From assembly GCA_044235425.1 (NCBI GenBank), contig JBIIHW010000031.1:1-64000 (forward strand): a stretch of 64,000 nt of DNA. The letters are read 5' to 3'. The stretch is from JBJSXJ01 sp044235425 (GTDB lineage: Bacteria > Planctomycetota > Planctomycetia > Pirellulales > Pirellulaceae). The notes under the pieces are model-generated. The model was given only the letters and a program-made list of their open reading frames with translations. It did not search any database and was not told where the DNA came from. Positions within the stretch are counted from its first letter, which is position 1. The number at the start of each line of letters is the position of its first letter. Made by a program: the position numbers and the translations under genes. Below are positions 9,101 to 18,900 of the stretch, in pieces.

Positions 9101-10515
9101 CGATGTTTATGGAGCAACTCGGGGGTGTCGATCAGAACTTGCCCCGGCCGGCTGCTCGCGAAGATGCCATAGAGCGCGTAGAAATCCTCCTGACTGATGG
9201 GATCAAATTTATGATGATGACAACGGGCACATGAGACCGTCAGTCCCAGGAAGGCTTTCGAAAAGACATCGATTTGGTTATCGACAACTTTCATTTGATC
9301 ATCGAGTGCATCGACAGGGACGAAGCCAAGTTCGACCATCCGCAGATGAGCGGTGCCAATCGCCGATTCATTGACTTGATCAAGGCTGTTCCAGCGCGGG
9401 TTGGGCGTTAGATCACCAGCAAGTTGTTCGCGCACAAACTGATCGTAGGGCACATCCCCGTTGAACGCTCGAATCAGATAGTCGCGATAACGATAAGCGT
9501 TCGGCAGCTCGGGATCTCCCTGACTGCCATGCGATTCGCAGTACCGCACAAGGTCCATCCAGTGTCGTGCCCAGCGTTCCCCATAGCGCGGGCTGGCGAG
9601 CAGTCGATCCACCACTCGCTCGAAAGCGTCCGGTGACACATCCCCCAGGAACTCGGCGATCTCATCAGGCCGCGGGGGCAGTCCGGTGAGTGTGAAGGTG
9701 AGTCGACGCAGGAGCGTCTGATTGTCCGCACGCGCGGCGGGCGCCAAACGATGCTCTTCGAGATTTGCCAGGATGAAACGATCCAAGGGCTGCCCGGGCC
9801 AGGCGGTGGCTTTCACCACGGGTGACGGCTGCGAACGAACCGGTTGCAGGCTCCACCACTGCTTCCGCTGTTGGAAGATCGTTTCCCATGCAGTGACTTG
9901 AGCCAGTTCTGCTTGAGTGGGTGGTCGATCACGTGGGTCGGGAGCGCCCATCGCAATCCAGCGTTCGATGTCGGCGAGAGCTGCGGGCTTCAGCTTCGCG
10001 CCGCCACGCGGCATCTTCAGCTCTGGCACCTCATGACGCACAATCTTCAGCAGTCGACTCTCGGCCGGTTTACCCGGCACTAGCACCGGTCCGCCATCGC
10101 CACCTTTGAGCAGTGCGGTGCGGTGATCCAGAGCGAGTCCACCGTCAGCCGTTTGGACGGAGTTGTGGCACTCGTAGCAGTGCTCAACCAGCAGTGGACG
10201 AATTCGCGCTTCAAAGAATTCGAAGCGTTCATCAACCGTCTCTGCCAGCAGACATCGGGATGTGGGGAACGGAGACAGGGGCAGCGATGCCACCTGGGAC
10301 AAACTGATTCCCAGGAAAGCAAACAGAACCCAAACAATCTGCCGCCGTTGGCAGATTGCTGGAACGCAGCGTAGGAGCTGGAAAGTTGAAGCGACGATGG
10401 TCGCAGGAATTCCGGGAATCGACGAGGTCGGTCTAGACCGGGGAAGTCGTCGTGCGCCGAGAACGACGTTCGGCACGCAACCGTGCGCGTCGTGCAATCT
10501 CGCTCGGCTTCTCAT
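6130..10515 (-). CDS. PSCyt1-DUF1549-LamG-DUF1553 (PSD1) planctomycete giant protein
   Basis: An exported multidomain protein of up to 1461 residues. Order: a hydrophobic export segment (IVWVLFAFLGISL), a PSCyt1 cytochrome-like domain with a haem-type CYECH motif near residue 113, DUF1549 with CARCHHHKFDP, a Gln-rich coiled coil, a LamG/concanavalin-like domain (WSFEGDARDGVGHHHGELLNG), a second coiled coil, and DUF1553 at the C-terminus (LARVLVNRLWQHLFGQGLVG; LTLLNDPFI). The start is unresolved: between the rpsU stop and the export segment there is no ATG, GTG or TTG in frame, so the nearest ATG (10515) lies inside rpsU. A rarer start codon (ATT, ATC or CTG) is the alternative. It is coupled to the DUF1501 gene downstream. 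Confidence 0.88.
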   Translation of the reverse strand: MRSRARLHDAHGCVPNVVLGARRLPRSRPTSSIPGIPATIVASTFQLLRCVPAICQRRQIVWVLFAFLGISLSQVASLPLSPFPTSRCLLAETVDERFEFFEARIRPLLVEHCYECHNSVQTADGGLALDHRTALLKGGDGGPVLVPGKPAESRLLKIVRHEVPELKMPRGGAKLKPAALADIERWIAMGAPDPRDRPPTQAELAQVTAWETIFQQRKQWWSLQPVRSQPSPVVKATAWPGQPLDRFILANLEEHRLAPAARADNQTLLRRLTFTLTGLPPRPDEIAEFLGDVSPDAFERVVDRLLASPRYGERWARHWMDLVRYCESHGSQGDPELPNAYRYRDYLIRAFNGDVPYDQFVREQLAGDLTPNPRWNSLDQVNESAIGTAHLRMVELGFVPVDALDDQMKVVDNQIDVFSKAFLGLTVSCARCHHHKFDPISQEDFYALYGIFASSRPGQVLIDTPELLHKHRPELTRLKQQIRDELATAWLQSAADLPQRLQQQSQQETKLAELTLRVQQLQQQIAAIEEPARGVVLKRRGSTIPDALPAPDARWSFEGDARDGVGHHHGELLNGAVIRNGRLILDGVVANMRSAALEYDIHEKTLEAWVSLANHQQRGGGVIGLDTPEGRFFDSIVFGELKPKHWLAGSDFFNRTQEPAGIEETSAPDQLIHVAIAYAKDNSITLYRNGERYGVSYQKGTLRPFLKGQSRFLFGQRLSDINPPLAGEIEEARCYRRALTAAEVAQSYRAGPSGVTAAEIVAALSPTDREQLAKLQGEREQLQREQRLLQESVGNSWKAALDDARTNQASPLHLWQQLTNRETNTAPDTLRERWQQLSLYWDGELKSRREFNQTRFQPLWDLSTADRDQWSPSGTGLDAAQSVTGIDAPPDSASTPASANRKVPATAGDFNLEITGERIVRGLLPAAVITHSLSTRHTGVLLSPRFKIETNSISIRALGQSSTVRLVIENYPLGNGGIYPAARLNRDEFGWIRLDTAYRKGAYAQVEFITDATERAFFGAAEIVASDQPELPRETNLPILALLAGAPPASAAELAVRYADALREAVRDWQRGTLSSQHAALLDFFVRRSLVPTTMRELPRIGELVDRYRQLEREIPIPRRAPGVVEASAFNQPLWERGQITRPMEPIPRRGLSLFGVEPFKTQQSGRWELAQQITAPENPLLARVLVNRLWQHLFGQGLVGTVDNFGRLGDEPVLPELLDHLTARFVQQEQWSMKNMVRAMVTSQTWQQSSAASAAARELDPGNQWLSHMPIMRLEAEAIRDSLLATSGQLNAAMFGPGVNVYFVNKTEGGGTKGPLDGERRRSIYQRIRRNAFNPLLSVFDAPQPATTRGRRDVTNVPAQALTLLNDPFIIDQSQKWAAALIAAPHTNSHPITPAKRVQQMFLVALSREPKAEELSAAIDYLAELSQDHQIAAKDMMNSVPVWQDFAQSLFCLKEFIYVR

Positions 10516-10627
10516 AGTATTCTCGACGGCGCATTTCTTTCTTAATTCCGCTTCGCTCAACAAGCTTACGGAACCGGCGGACAGCTTCTTGAATCGACTC
10601 TTTTTCCCGGACAACCAACTTAACCAT
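10433..10627 (-). CDS. rpsU: 30S ribosomal protein bS21
   Basis: A 64-residue basic protein that matches bS21 along its length: MVKLVVREKESIQEAVRRF, then ERSGIKKEMRRREYYEKPS and an Arg-rich tail. bS21 is a late-assembling small-subunit protein involved in initiation. The ATG at 10627 has a strong ribosome binding site, AGGAGG read on the minus strand (TAAGGAGGAACG just upstream). The gene lies upstream of the giant PSCyt1/DUF1553 gene, whose open frame runs through it in another phase. Confidence 0.95.
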   Translation of the reverse strand: MVKLVVREKESIQEAVRRFRKLVERSGIKKEMRRREYYEKPSEIARRARLRAERRSRRTTTSPV

Positions 10628-10892
10628 CGTTCCTCCTTAGTTTAGCGATGCGACACCGACGCTCGAAAAACGCTTAAAAGACCTTGTTCTGACGGACCAT
10701 GCTTACCTCGCTGTTCCTCGACGTGAAGGATTTTCGTCATTCGAGGGCCCAGTAGTGTAGTCAAACGGACCGCTGCGTGTCCAGAGGAGCGTTTAGGTAA
10801 ACCGTAACGGGGTGGAAACTTGCATTCGCCTGGTGGGTTTTGGTGAGCCGATGCTCGTCACCAGAGACGTCCACTCCACGAGGAAACCGGGA

Positions 10893-11084
10893 ATGAATGC
10901 CAGTCACAATGGGGGAACGGTCGACCTGCTGCAGCCGGCGGCTCTGGAGCAATCTTTACTGCTCGAACTGGATTCCCGTCAGGACGATATCCTCACCCAA
11001 CTCGACCAACTTAATACCCGCATCGAAGGGTTGCTCAAAGAGGTCGAAACCTGGCGGCATGCCAGCGCAGCGGACCCCGGTTGA
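10893..11084 (+). CDS. short coiled-coil protein of unknown function
   Basis: A 63-residue protein from the ATG at 10893, with a plausible purine-rich site (aggaaaccggga) upstream. Its central part, LLLELDSRQDDILTQLDQLN followed by TRIEGLLKEVE, is an amphipathic heptad stretch, and both ends are polar. It stands alone between divergent rpsU and the convergent UbiB-like gene. I do not recognise the family. The regular coiled-coil pattern in a frame with a reasonable start is the only support. Confidence 0.5.
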   Translation: MNASHNGGTVDLLQPAALEQSLLLELDSRQDDILTQLDQLNTRIEGLLKEVETWRHASAADPG

Positions 11085-11123
11085 TCGCGTGCGCAACGCC
11101 GAGTCTCCATGCGCAACAAACGC

Positions 11124-12812
11124 CTAGCGTTTGCGGTCGAGGTGGCCGGATTTGCCGATGGCGCGGAGCAGTCTTAGGCCGATGAGGATGGCGATAGCGC
11201 AGCCGGAGAGACCGAGGATCGATAGTTTGTTGATGCCGAAGTAACCATCACCGGGAAAGAGCAGGGGGCTGACTTGATTACTGAGCAGCCAGCTTGAGCC
11301 GAGGAACAGGGCGCTGGCGAGCATGCCGAGCACGAGGCGATTCACCGAGGGCTCCAGGCCACGATGATCGAGATGCACGTCGAATTTGCCGCTCTGAATC
11401 TGCTGCAAAATATCCGAAATGCGACTCGGTAGTGCTTCGATTAAATTCTCCATTTCCCAGGAGAGGCGGCGGAGTTTGCGCAATTGGCGTGTGGGCGAGA
11501 GTCGCTGCAGCAGCATTTTCCGGTGAAACGGCTGCATGATTTCGATCAAACTGAATTCCGGATGCAAGAGTCGAGCGGTACCTTCCAGAGTGACCAGGGT
11601 CTTGATGAGCATACTCACCTGGCTGGGCAAGGTGATGCGATATCGGCGCACGATCTCGATCATTTCCGTGAGGGCGCCACTGAGGTTGAAATGGTCGAGT
11701 GACTGGCCAGCATAGTTACCGACGAAATCAGCGACCTCATTTGACAGCGACGCCTCGTCCAGATCCGACGGGGTTGTGCCGACGCGTTTGATGAGCAGCG
11801 TCAGCATGGTCACATCACGCTGCACGATCGCCAGAAGCATCGATTCGATATCTTCGCGTAATCGTTCATCGATCCTGCCGACCATGCCGAAGTCGAGGAT
11901 ACCGAGGGTGCCGTTGTCCAGGATCAGAAAATTCCCGGGATGAGGATCGGCGTGGTAAAAGCCGTGCGAAAAGATCATGTGGAGATAAACTTCTCCGCCT
12001 CTTCGAGCGATCTCGGGGAGGGAGACGGTGAGTGCGCGGAGTCGCTCACGTTCCACGAGCTTCACGCCCTGCAGATATTCCATAGTGAGCACTCGGCCCG
12101 TACACAATTCCGGGTAGGTCCGCGGCACTCGCACTCCATCCAGCGATTCCAGCAGAGTGGCAAACTGCTGCAAATTGCGCTCTTCGATGCCAAAATCGAG
12201 CTCGCGACGTAGCGTGCGCGTCAGTTCGGCAGCGATGGCGTGTGGACGATAGTTTGTGAAGTCGGGAAACTGCTCGGCCAGCAAGGCGAGTCCGGTGAGG
12301 ATCTCCAGGTCGTCGCGAATTACCTTCTCTATTCCCTCATGCTGCACCTTAACGACTACGGAGGTGCCGTCGAGGAGTCGCGCTTGATGGACTTGTCCAA
12401 TCGATGCGGATGCGATGGGTTGATCGGCAAATTCCTGGAATAATTCGTCGATCGGTTGCCCCAGTTCGCTCTCCACGGTCGCGCGAATCTGTGCGGCCGA
12501 ATCGGCGGGAACACTCGTCTGCAGCTGCCGTAATTCTTCGGCCAGTCGGATTCCGATGAGGTCGGGGCGGGTGCTGAGCAGTTGTCCCAGTTTGATGAAG
12601 GTGGGACCAAGTTCGATGAGTGCCAGGCGGATACGGGTTTCACGCGTATGACGCGCAAGCGATTCACCGCCGGGATTTCGCAGCGCATCTTTGATGAAGT
12701 CGATATTCGAGTAACTTAGCCAGTCCGCCAAGCCATAGCGACTGAGAATCGAAATGATTTCAGTCCCTCGTTTGACATTGCGAAACAGGGATGGCAGCGA
12801 AGTGATCTTCAT
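11124..12812 (-). CDS. ABC1/UbiB (AarF) family atypical kinase
   Basis: 562 residues from the ATG at 12812. Diagnostic UbiB/ADCK motifs are present: the KxGQ motif (FIKLGQLLSTRPDL), a P-loop-like ASASIGQVHQA with VVVKVQ, the catalytic-loop ADPHPGN and the metal-binding ILDFGMVG. Two hydrophobic segments at the C-terminus (LASALFLGSSWLL and LSGCAIAILIGLRLL) would anchor it in the membrane, as in known members. Members support ubiquinone or other prenyl-lipid biology as ATPases rather than classical protein kinases; which lipid applies here is not visible. It is a single gene with no obvious partner. Confidence 0.92.
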   Translation of the reverse strand: MKITSLPSLFRNVKRGTEIISILSRYGLADWLSYSNIDFIKDALRNPGGESLARHTRETRIRLALIELGPTFIKLGQLLSTRPDLIGIRLAEELRQLQTSVPADSAAQIRATVESELGQPIDELFQEFADQPIASASIGQVHQARLLDGTSVVVKVQHEGIEKVIRDDLEILTGLALLAEQFPDFTNYRPHAIAAELTRTLRRELDFGIEERNLQQFATLLESLDGVRVPRTYPELCTGRVLTMEYLQGVKLVERERLRALTVSLPEIARRGGEVYLHMIFSHGFYHADPHPGNFLILDNGTLGILDFGMVGRIDERLREDIESMLLAIVQRDVTMLTLLIKRVGTTPSDLDEASLSNEVADFVGNYAGQSLDHFNLSGALTEMIEIVRRYRITLPSQVSMLIKTLVTLEGTARLLHPEFSLIEIMQPFHRKMLLQRLSPTRQLRKLRRLSWEMENLIEALPSRISDILQQIQSGKFDVHLDHRGLEPSVNRLVLGMLASALFLGSSWLLSNQVSPLLFPGDGYFGINKLSILGLSGCAIAILIGLRLLRAIGKSGHLDRKR

Positions 12813-12954
12813 CGCGCGAGGAAATCTCCAACGAAACGTGGCGAGTGGTGTCCGTGGCGTGGACCGCATCTAAAGCGGCTAACGCCGCAGGCCTCGCTAG
12901 TATAACTCAACCGGACGCGCGCACGGAAACACGGGGGAGCACGGCGGGCAGGCA

Positions 12955-13030
12955 GAAGGATGAGAGGGAAGAAGGTTGAGAGGGAAGAAGGTTGAGAGGG
13001 AAGAAGGTTGAAAGGGAAGAAGGTTGAAAG
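12955..13030. repeat. 16-bp minisatellite in the 12813-13279 intergenic gap
   Basis: About four to five copies of a 16-bp unit, gagagggaagaaggtt, whose gaaggttg core recurs at 12971, 12987, 13003 and 13019. Purines are strongly concentrated on the plus strand and continue as a gagg/ggaag-rich stretch to about 13085. The unit is not a multiple of three, which agrees with a non-coding position. I see no other gene or clear regulatory site in 12813-13279. Confidence 0.9.
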
Positions 13031-13279
13031 ATGAGGAGTGGGAAGGGAGAGGAGTGGGAAAAAGCGAGGAGGTTGGAGAGTGGAATGGTCGAGGGGATGT
13101 GGGCTATCTCTTGACCGGTGCTCGGATCCCCATGACACTACGTCGGATTCACCAATTGGGCGGGGAAGGGCATGAATCGGAGAAATTGGGCATGGCGAGG
13201 ACCGCTTGCGGTTTCGGCTGTGTGCTGGATGGTTGGATGCTCCGCCTCGTCAGATATTTTTCTACAGGAAGGGAAGGTT

Positions 13280-14611
13280 ATGCGAGAGGTACCACGGCGC
13301 TGCTGGACGAACGGAATGAAGAGCTGGGGAGTGGGCATGGCTGGGCTGTTGATGGGGCTGGCGATCGTCGTGCTGCCGGAGGTCGGTCTTGCCGAGAATT
13401 GGTCTCAGTGGCGTGGGGCCAAGCTGGACGGCATCAGTGGTGAGTCGTCGGTGCCAACGAAGTGGGACAAGCAGCAGGGGGTGCTTTGGCGGTTGCCGTT
13501 ACCGGGTGCGGCGGGAGCGTCACCGGTGGTTTGGGGCGATAAGGTGTTTGTAACGAGCACGGCAGGGAACGATTTAGTGCTGATTGCTGCCAGTACGAAG
13601 GGCGAGGAGCTGTGGCGGCAGAAAATTGGTTCGGGCAATAAAGATGTGCGAGGTGACGAGGGCAATTCCGCATCCCCTTCGCCCTGCACGGACGGCGAGC
13701 ATGTATGGGCGATGATGGCCAATGGGGAGTTGGCCTGTTTCACGGTGACAGGCACTGCGGTCTGGAGTGCGAATTTGCAGGAACGCTATGGCAAATTCAA
13801 TATCGCCTTCGGCATGACCTCTTCACCGGTCCTCGATGGTGATCGACTCTACCTGCAACTGATTCATGGCGAGGGGAATCCGAAGACGCGTGAGGCGGTC
13901 GTCGTCGCACTCGACAAAAAAACGGGTAAAGAAATCTGGAAGCAGAATCGGGACAGTGACGCTCGCGACGAATGCGAGCACTCTTACGCGTCACCGGTCA
14001 TTTATCGCGATGACAAGCGTGAGTTCCTGCTTACGCATGGAGCTGATTTTGTGATCGCTCATCGATTAACGGACGGCCAGGAGTTGTGGCGATGCGGCGA
14101 TTTGAATCCCCCGGGGCGGTACAACAACACGCTGCGTTTTGTCGCTTCGCCTGTCGCCGTACCGGGAATGATTGTGGTCCCGTCGGCCAAGAATGGTCCA
14201 GTTTTCGCAATCCGTCCCGATGTACAGGGAGACATCACGGAAAAGCCCGAGTCATTCCTCTGGAAGCGGCCGTCTGGCACGCCCGATGTGCCGTCACCGC
14301 TCGTCCACCAAGGACTCGTCTACCTCTGCCGTGAAAATGGCAATTTGGTGGTTGTGGAGGCCAAAACAGGAGAGCAGGTCTATGAACAGCGTACGGTGGC
14401 GGATCGTCATCGTGCGTCGCCGGTGCTGGCAGACGGCCACCTCTACCTGACCGCTCGGCGCGGGATCGTCACGGTGGTCAAAGTGGGGCGCGAGTTTCAG
14501 ATTGTCGCTCAGAATGATCTGGGAGAAGAGATTTCGGCGTCACCGGCGATTTCCGGTGGCCGTATTTATCTCCGCACTTTTAATGCTCTGTATGCTCTTG
14601 GTAACCGGTAA
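13280..14611 (+). CDS. exported PQQ-repeat (quinoprotein-like) beta-propeller protein
   Basis: 443 residues, a single-domain beta-propeller of PQQ-like repeats, exported. Repeats are visible as WSQWRGAKLDG, SPVVWGDKVFVTS, ALDKKTGKEIWKQN, HRLTDGQELW and SPAISGGRIYLRT. ATG 13280 is chosen because GGAAGG lies at a suitable distance and a signal peptide follows (RRCWTNGMKSWGVGMAGLLM to GLAEN). ATG 13172 would add an apparently lipoprotein-like extension, and ATG 13316 would shorten it. In planctomycetes such propellers are very common and usually have no known quinone cofactor or enzyme activity. The stop lies in a 17-bp triplicate repeat (14601-14645). A second propeller of the same kind is encoded at 20542. 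Confidence 0.85.
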   Translation: MREVPRRCWTNGMKSWGVGMAGLLMGLAIVVLPEVGLAENWSQWRGAKLDGISGESSVPTKWDKQQGVLWRLPLPGAAGASPVVWGDKVFVTSTAGNDLVLIAASTKGEELWRQKIGSGNKDVRGDEGNSASPSPCTDGEHVWAMMANGELACFTVTGTAVWSANLQERYGKFNIAFGMTSSPVLDGDRLYLQLIHGEGNPKTREAVVVALDKKTGKEIWKQNRDSDARDECEHSYASPVIYRDDKREFLLTHGADFVIAHRLTDGQELWRCGDLNPPGRYNNTLRFVASPVAVPGMIVVPSAKNGPVFAIRPDVQGDITEKPESFLWKRPSGTPDVPSPLVHQGLVYLCRENGNLVVVEAKTGEQVYEQRTVADRHRASPVLADGHLYLTARRGIVTVVKVGREFQIVAQNDLGEEISASPAISGGRIYLRTFNALYALGNR

Positions 14612-14645
14612 CTCGTGGTAACCGGTAACTCTTGGTAACCCGTCA
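14601..14645. repeat. 17-bp short tandem repeat spanning a stop codon
   Basis: Two and a half copies of gtaaccggtaactcgtg begin at 14601, 14618 and 14635. The array covers the stop of the propeller gene and the short spacer before the YhaO-like GTG start at 14658. Confidence 0.85.
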
Positions 14646-14657
14646 AGTGAGGCGCAC

Positions 14658-15950
14658 GTGTTTAAGTTTCTGCATGCGGCTGACCTGCACCTGGACAGTC
14701 CGATGTTGCGTCTGGGGCAGTATGACGATGCGCCTGCGGAGCTCCTGCGCACCGCCACTCGACAGGCCGTCGCGCGCCTGGTGGATGTGGCGATTGCCGA
14801 GCGGGTTTCGTTTGTGCTGATTGCTGGCGACATCTATGACGGTGACTGGGATGACGTGCGCACCGGGTTGTTCATGGTGCAGCAGTATGCTCGGCTGCGC
14901 GAAGCTCAAATACCGGTCTTCGTGATTGCTGGGAATCATGATGCGATTACCAAGATGACCTACAACGTCACGTTGCCCTCCAACGTGACATTCTTTGGTC
15001 ATCAGAAACCAGCCACTCACCGCCTTGAGCACCTGGATGTGGCGATTCATGGACAGAGTTTTTCTCGGCAGACCGTGCGAGAGAATTTGGCGAGTGGCTA
15101 TCCGGAGCCGGTGGCCAACAGCTTTAACATTGGAGTGTTGCATACGAGTTTAGATGGCCGTGAGGGACACGCTACGTACGCCCCTTGTTCAGTGGCTGAC
15201 TTGATGGATCGCGGCTATGACTACTGGGCTTTGGGCCATATTCATACCCGCGAAATTGTAGCGCAGAATCCGTGGATTATTTTTCCGGGCAATATTCAGG
15301 GGCGTAATGTCCGCGAGACTGGTGAACGGGGTGTGATGCTGGTCACCGTTGACGACTCGCGGCCGGCGGCATCACGAGTGGCGGTTGAGTTTCGGCCGGT
15401 CGATGTGGCGCGCTGGGAACGCGTAGCGCTGGATGCTGCCGCCGCGGCGACTCCCGAAGCCTTGCAGGAGCAGTGGCGCGAGAAGCTCATCGAGCTGCGG
15501 CGTCACCATGCGGATATGCCGCTGGCGGTGCGAGCGGTAGTTCAAGGCACCTGTGATTATCATGTCGCACTTGTTGGTCAGCAGAGCACGTGGGAAGGCA
15601 ACTTTCGCGCGATCGCTCAGGATGTGGGGCGCGACGAATTGTGGGTCGAGAAAATCAAGTTTGCCACTCAGCCCCGACGCTCGACGGCCGCCAGCAGCGA
15701 GCTTGATGGACCACTGGCTGAGGTCTCACGCATCATCGAGACGCTGCTGACCGACGAGCAGCAGCTGGCAGCAATCCAGGAAGAGCTCATCGAGGTCCGT
15801 GATAAACTGCCGCGCGAGTTACGGGAGGGGCAGGATGCTTGGGAGTTGATGCAGGCCGGTGGCGTACGGCAGTTGCTGGCTGAGATCGAACCGCTGCTGC
15901 AATTACGATTGAATGCGGACGGCGACGAGTCCGAGAGGAGTGGACGATGA
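14658..15950 (+). CDS. YhaO/SbcD-like DNA repair metallophosphoesterase
   Basis: 430 residues with a GTG start. Mre11/SbcD-type calcineurin-like motifs occur in order: FLHAADLHLDSP, LIAGDIYDGD, IAGNHD, VLHTSLDG and YWALGHIHTRE. The last third is alpha-helical and charged, as in YhaO/SbcD partners that bind a Rad50-like ATPase. It overlaps the next gene by 4 bp (ATGA), and that gene encodes the matching ATPase, so the two proteins should form an SbcCD-like nuclease complex acting on DNA ends. Length and the YhaO-like LGHIHTRE favour the Bacillus YhaO subfamily over classical SbcD. Confidence 0.9.
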   Translation: MFKFLHAADLHLDSPMLRLGQYDDAPAELLRTATRQAVARLVDVAIAERVSFVLIAGDIYDGDWDDVRTGLFMVQQYARLREAQIPVFVIAGNHDAITKMTYNVTLPSNVTFFGHQKPATHRLEHLDVAIHGQSFSRQTVRENLASGYPEPVANSFNIGVLHTSLDGREGHATYAPCSVADLMDRGYDYWALGHIHTREIVAQNPWIIFPGNIQGRNVRETGERGVMLVTVDDSRPAASRVAVEFRPVDVARWERVALDAAAAATPEALQEQWREKLIELRRHHADMPLAVRAVVQGTCDYHVALVGQQSTWEGNFRAIAQDVGRDELWVEKIKFATQPRRSTAASSELDGPLAEVSRIIETLLTDEQQLAAIQEELIEVRDKLPRELREGQDAWELMQAGGVRQLLAEIEPLLQLRLNADGDESERSGR

Positions 15951-18900
15951 GAATCGATCGATTGGATTTGATTCGCTGTGGACCGTTCACGGAGCAGATG
16001 CTGGATCTTTCCGGTGGTGATTACGGAGTGCATCTGGTGATGGGGCCGAATGAGGCCGGGAAGAGCTCGGCGCTGCGCGCCTTGCGCGACGCTTTATTTG
16101 GTTTTGATGCGCGTACCACGGACAACTTCAAGCATGCCAATGGTGAATTGCGTGTGGGGCTCGCGCTGCGCCGAAAGAACGGCGAACGGGTATCGTTCGA
16201 ACGCCGAAAAGGTACCGTTAAGACGCTGCGCCAACCGGGTACCGAACAGCCACTCAACGATCAGTTACTGGAAACGTGGCTGAGTGGTGTGGATCGTAAA
16301 CTGTTCAGCAATATGTTCGGGCTCACCTATGATGCGCTGGTGGCCGGTGGGCGGGAGCTGGCCGAACTGCGAGGTAACTTGGGTGAATCGCTCTTCGCAG
16401 CTGCCGGCGGTGTCTCGCGGCTGCGGAGCGTCACGATGCAGTTTGCCAAGGAGGCCGAGGAGCTGTTCAAAACGTCCGGCAGTCGTCCGCGTCTGAATGT
16501 TTTGCTGCGTGAACAGAACGAACTGCGTAAGGCGAGCGAGCGGGTGGCGAGCAAGGATTATGCCGAACGCTTGCAGCGACGCGATGAGCGCCGGCAGCAA
16601 TTGCTGCAAATCGAAGAAGAGCAGCGAGCGTGTCGAGCGGAATTGACTCGTTGGGAGCGACTCAAAAACGCTCTGCCCCTACTGGCACAGCGCCGCGAGT
16701 GCCTAACGGAACTCGCTGAATTTGCAGACACCGTGGAATTGCGGGCGGAGTTTGAGGGTGAGATGCGGCGCGCCAAGCAGACCGTCGATCGGGGCGATCT
16801 CCAGCAGCGTCAGGACGACGCTGAGCGGGAGCGGTTGCAGTCGCAGATCGCTGCCATCGCGCAGCCAACCTGGTCCCCCGAACTGATCCAAGAACTCACG
16901 TCTTTGTCCGATCAACTGGGCGGTTACCGTAAAGCTCAGCAGGATCTGCCAGCGCTGCGGGCCAAACATGCACAGCTCCGTGCGAGTTGCGAAGAGCAAT
17001 TACAAAGATTGCGATCGGATCTTTCTTGGGATCGAGTGGCGGAGGTGCGACTGCCGCTGTTGCAAGAGAATTCACTGCGCCGTTTGCAAGAGGAGGGCCA
17101 GCAGCTGGAAGGGCTTGCCGAACGCCTGCAAGAGGAACTCGATAAGCTGCAGACGCAGCTGCGTGACGATCAGCAGCTGTTAGCACAGTTGGCGGCACCC
17201 GCCGATGAGTCGTCGGTGCGACAATTGGTCGGTGAATTGCACGCATGGGCGGTTGTCGAATCACAACTTGCCACCACGGCCAAGTCGCTGGCTACGGAAC
17301 GCACTCAGCTGGCCAAGCGGCTACAAAAACTGGGCCGCTGGGCGGGAAAGCTGGATGAATTAGCGGATCTGGGATTGCCGGCAGCGGCGACCATCCAGCA
17401 GGAACAGCGGCGACGCGACCGCGCGGAGCGCGAACTTGATGAGCTCGCTGGGGAACTGCGTCGAGCCGAGGAAGAGCTGCGGCATAATGCTTTGAAGTTG
17501 GTGGAGCTGGGAAGTGGTTCCGGCCAGCTACCCACGCTTGCCGATCTGCAGGCCGCTCGCAATCAGCGGAATCAGTTATGGATCGAACTCGTTGTGAACA
17601 TGCGACGCGAGCCATTGCAGCCGGCAACGCTATGGCCGTTGACCGCTTCCTATGAAACGGCTGTGCTGCAGGCGGATCAGATTGCGGACCAACTGCGTTT
17701 GGAGCAGCAGCGGATCGTGGAATTTGAGCGGCTGAGTAGCCTGAGCTCGTCGCTGCAGGGCCAAGTCGCCGAGCGACGCGAAAAGTTAACTCAGCGGCAG
17801 GAGCGCTGGCAGGAGCAAGAAGAGGCTTGGCTGGCGATCTGGTCTGCCTTACAGATTGACGGTGGTACGCCAGCTGAAATGCAGGAATGGCGTAGCGAGC
17901 TGGAGCAGTTGCAAGCGGCGGAGCAAACGTGGCGTTCGCGGCAAGCGGAACATGCTGAGTCAGCGGAGCAGGTGCGGGCCGGTCGTCAGCGTTTATCGCA
18001 GGTCATCAGCCAAGTGGGGCTGGATGAACTGACCGCTACGGAGTCGCTCAAGACAGGCCTGCAGCGGGCTGAAGATTGGGTCGTTCGTCAACATCGGCTC
18101 GCGGAACAGCGAAGTTCGCTCGAGCGCACCAGTCAGCGATTGCAACAGCAGCGGGATGAGCTGCAGCGCCGTCAGCAAGAGCATCAGCAGCGACTGGCTG
18201 CGTGGCGTTCCAGTTGGACTCAAGCACTGCTGCCTCTGGGGCTTCCAGCGGATACCACTCCGCGGCAGGTCGACGAATATCTGCGCGAGGCGGAGCGGCT
18301 ACAGGTGAAGGTCCAGGAGGCGGCGGCGCTGGCGGTTCGAATTCAAGCGATTGAACTGGATGGCGCGAAGTTTGAGGAGCTAGTGAAGAGGCTGGCGGGC
18401 GAATTGAACATGCCGACAGACCCACAGGTTGAAGTGACCGCTCGACGAGTCAGTGATGAGCTGCGGCGATCGGAACGGGAACGTGATCAACGAGACGATT
18501 TCGAGGTGCAACTGCGGAAGCTGGAAAAGCAGCGCGAGAAGCGCCGCACGGAATTGGAAGGAGCTCGCGTTTCGCTACGATCACTCCTCAATGAGGCGCG
18601 CAGCGACAACGTTGATGACTTGGAACTCGCTTGGGGGCGTTCCCAGGCGAAGCGGCAGTGTCAGCAAAAGCGAGAAGCGATTGAGAAGGCGCTCTATGAG
18701 ATGTCGCTCGGTCAGTCGATTGCCGAGTTGGAGGAGGAGGCTCGTGCGATTCACCCGGGTGAGCTGGCACAGCGGCTGGAGCTAGAGCGGCAGCGCTTCG
18801 AGCAACTGGATGCGCAGCGACAGCCGCTGCACGAAGAAGTCGGACAGCTGAATAGCGAACTGCAGCGGATGTCGGAGGGTACGGCGGCGATCGCCAGCAG

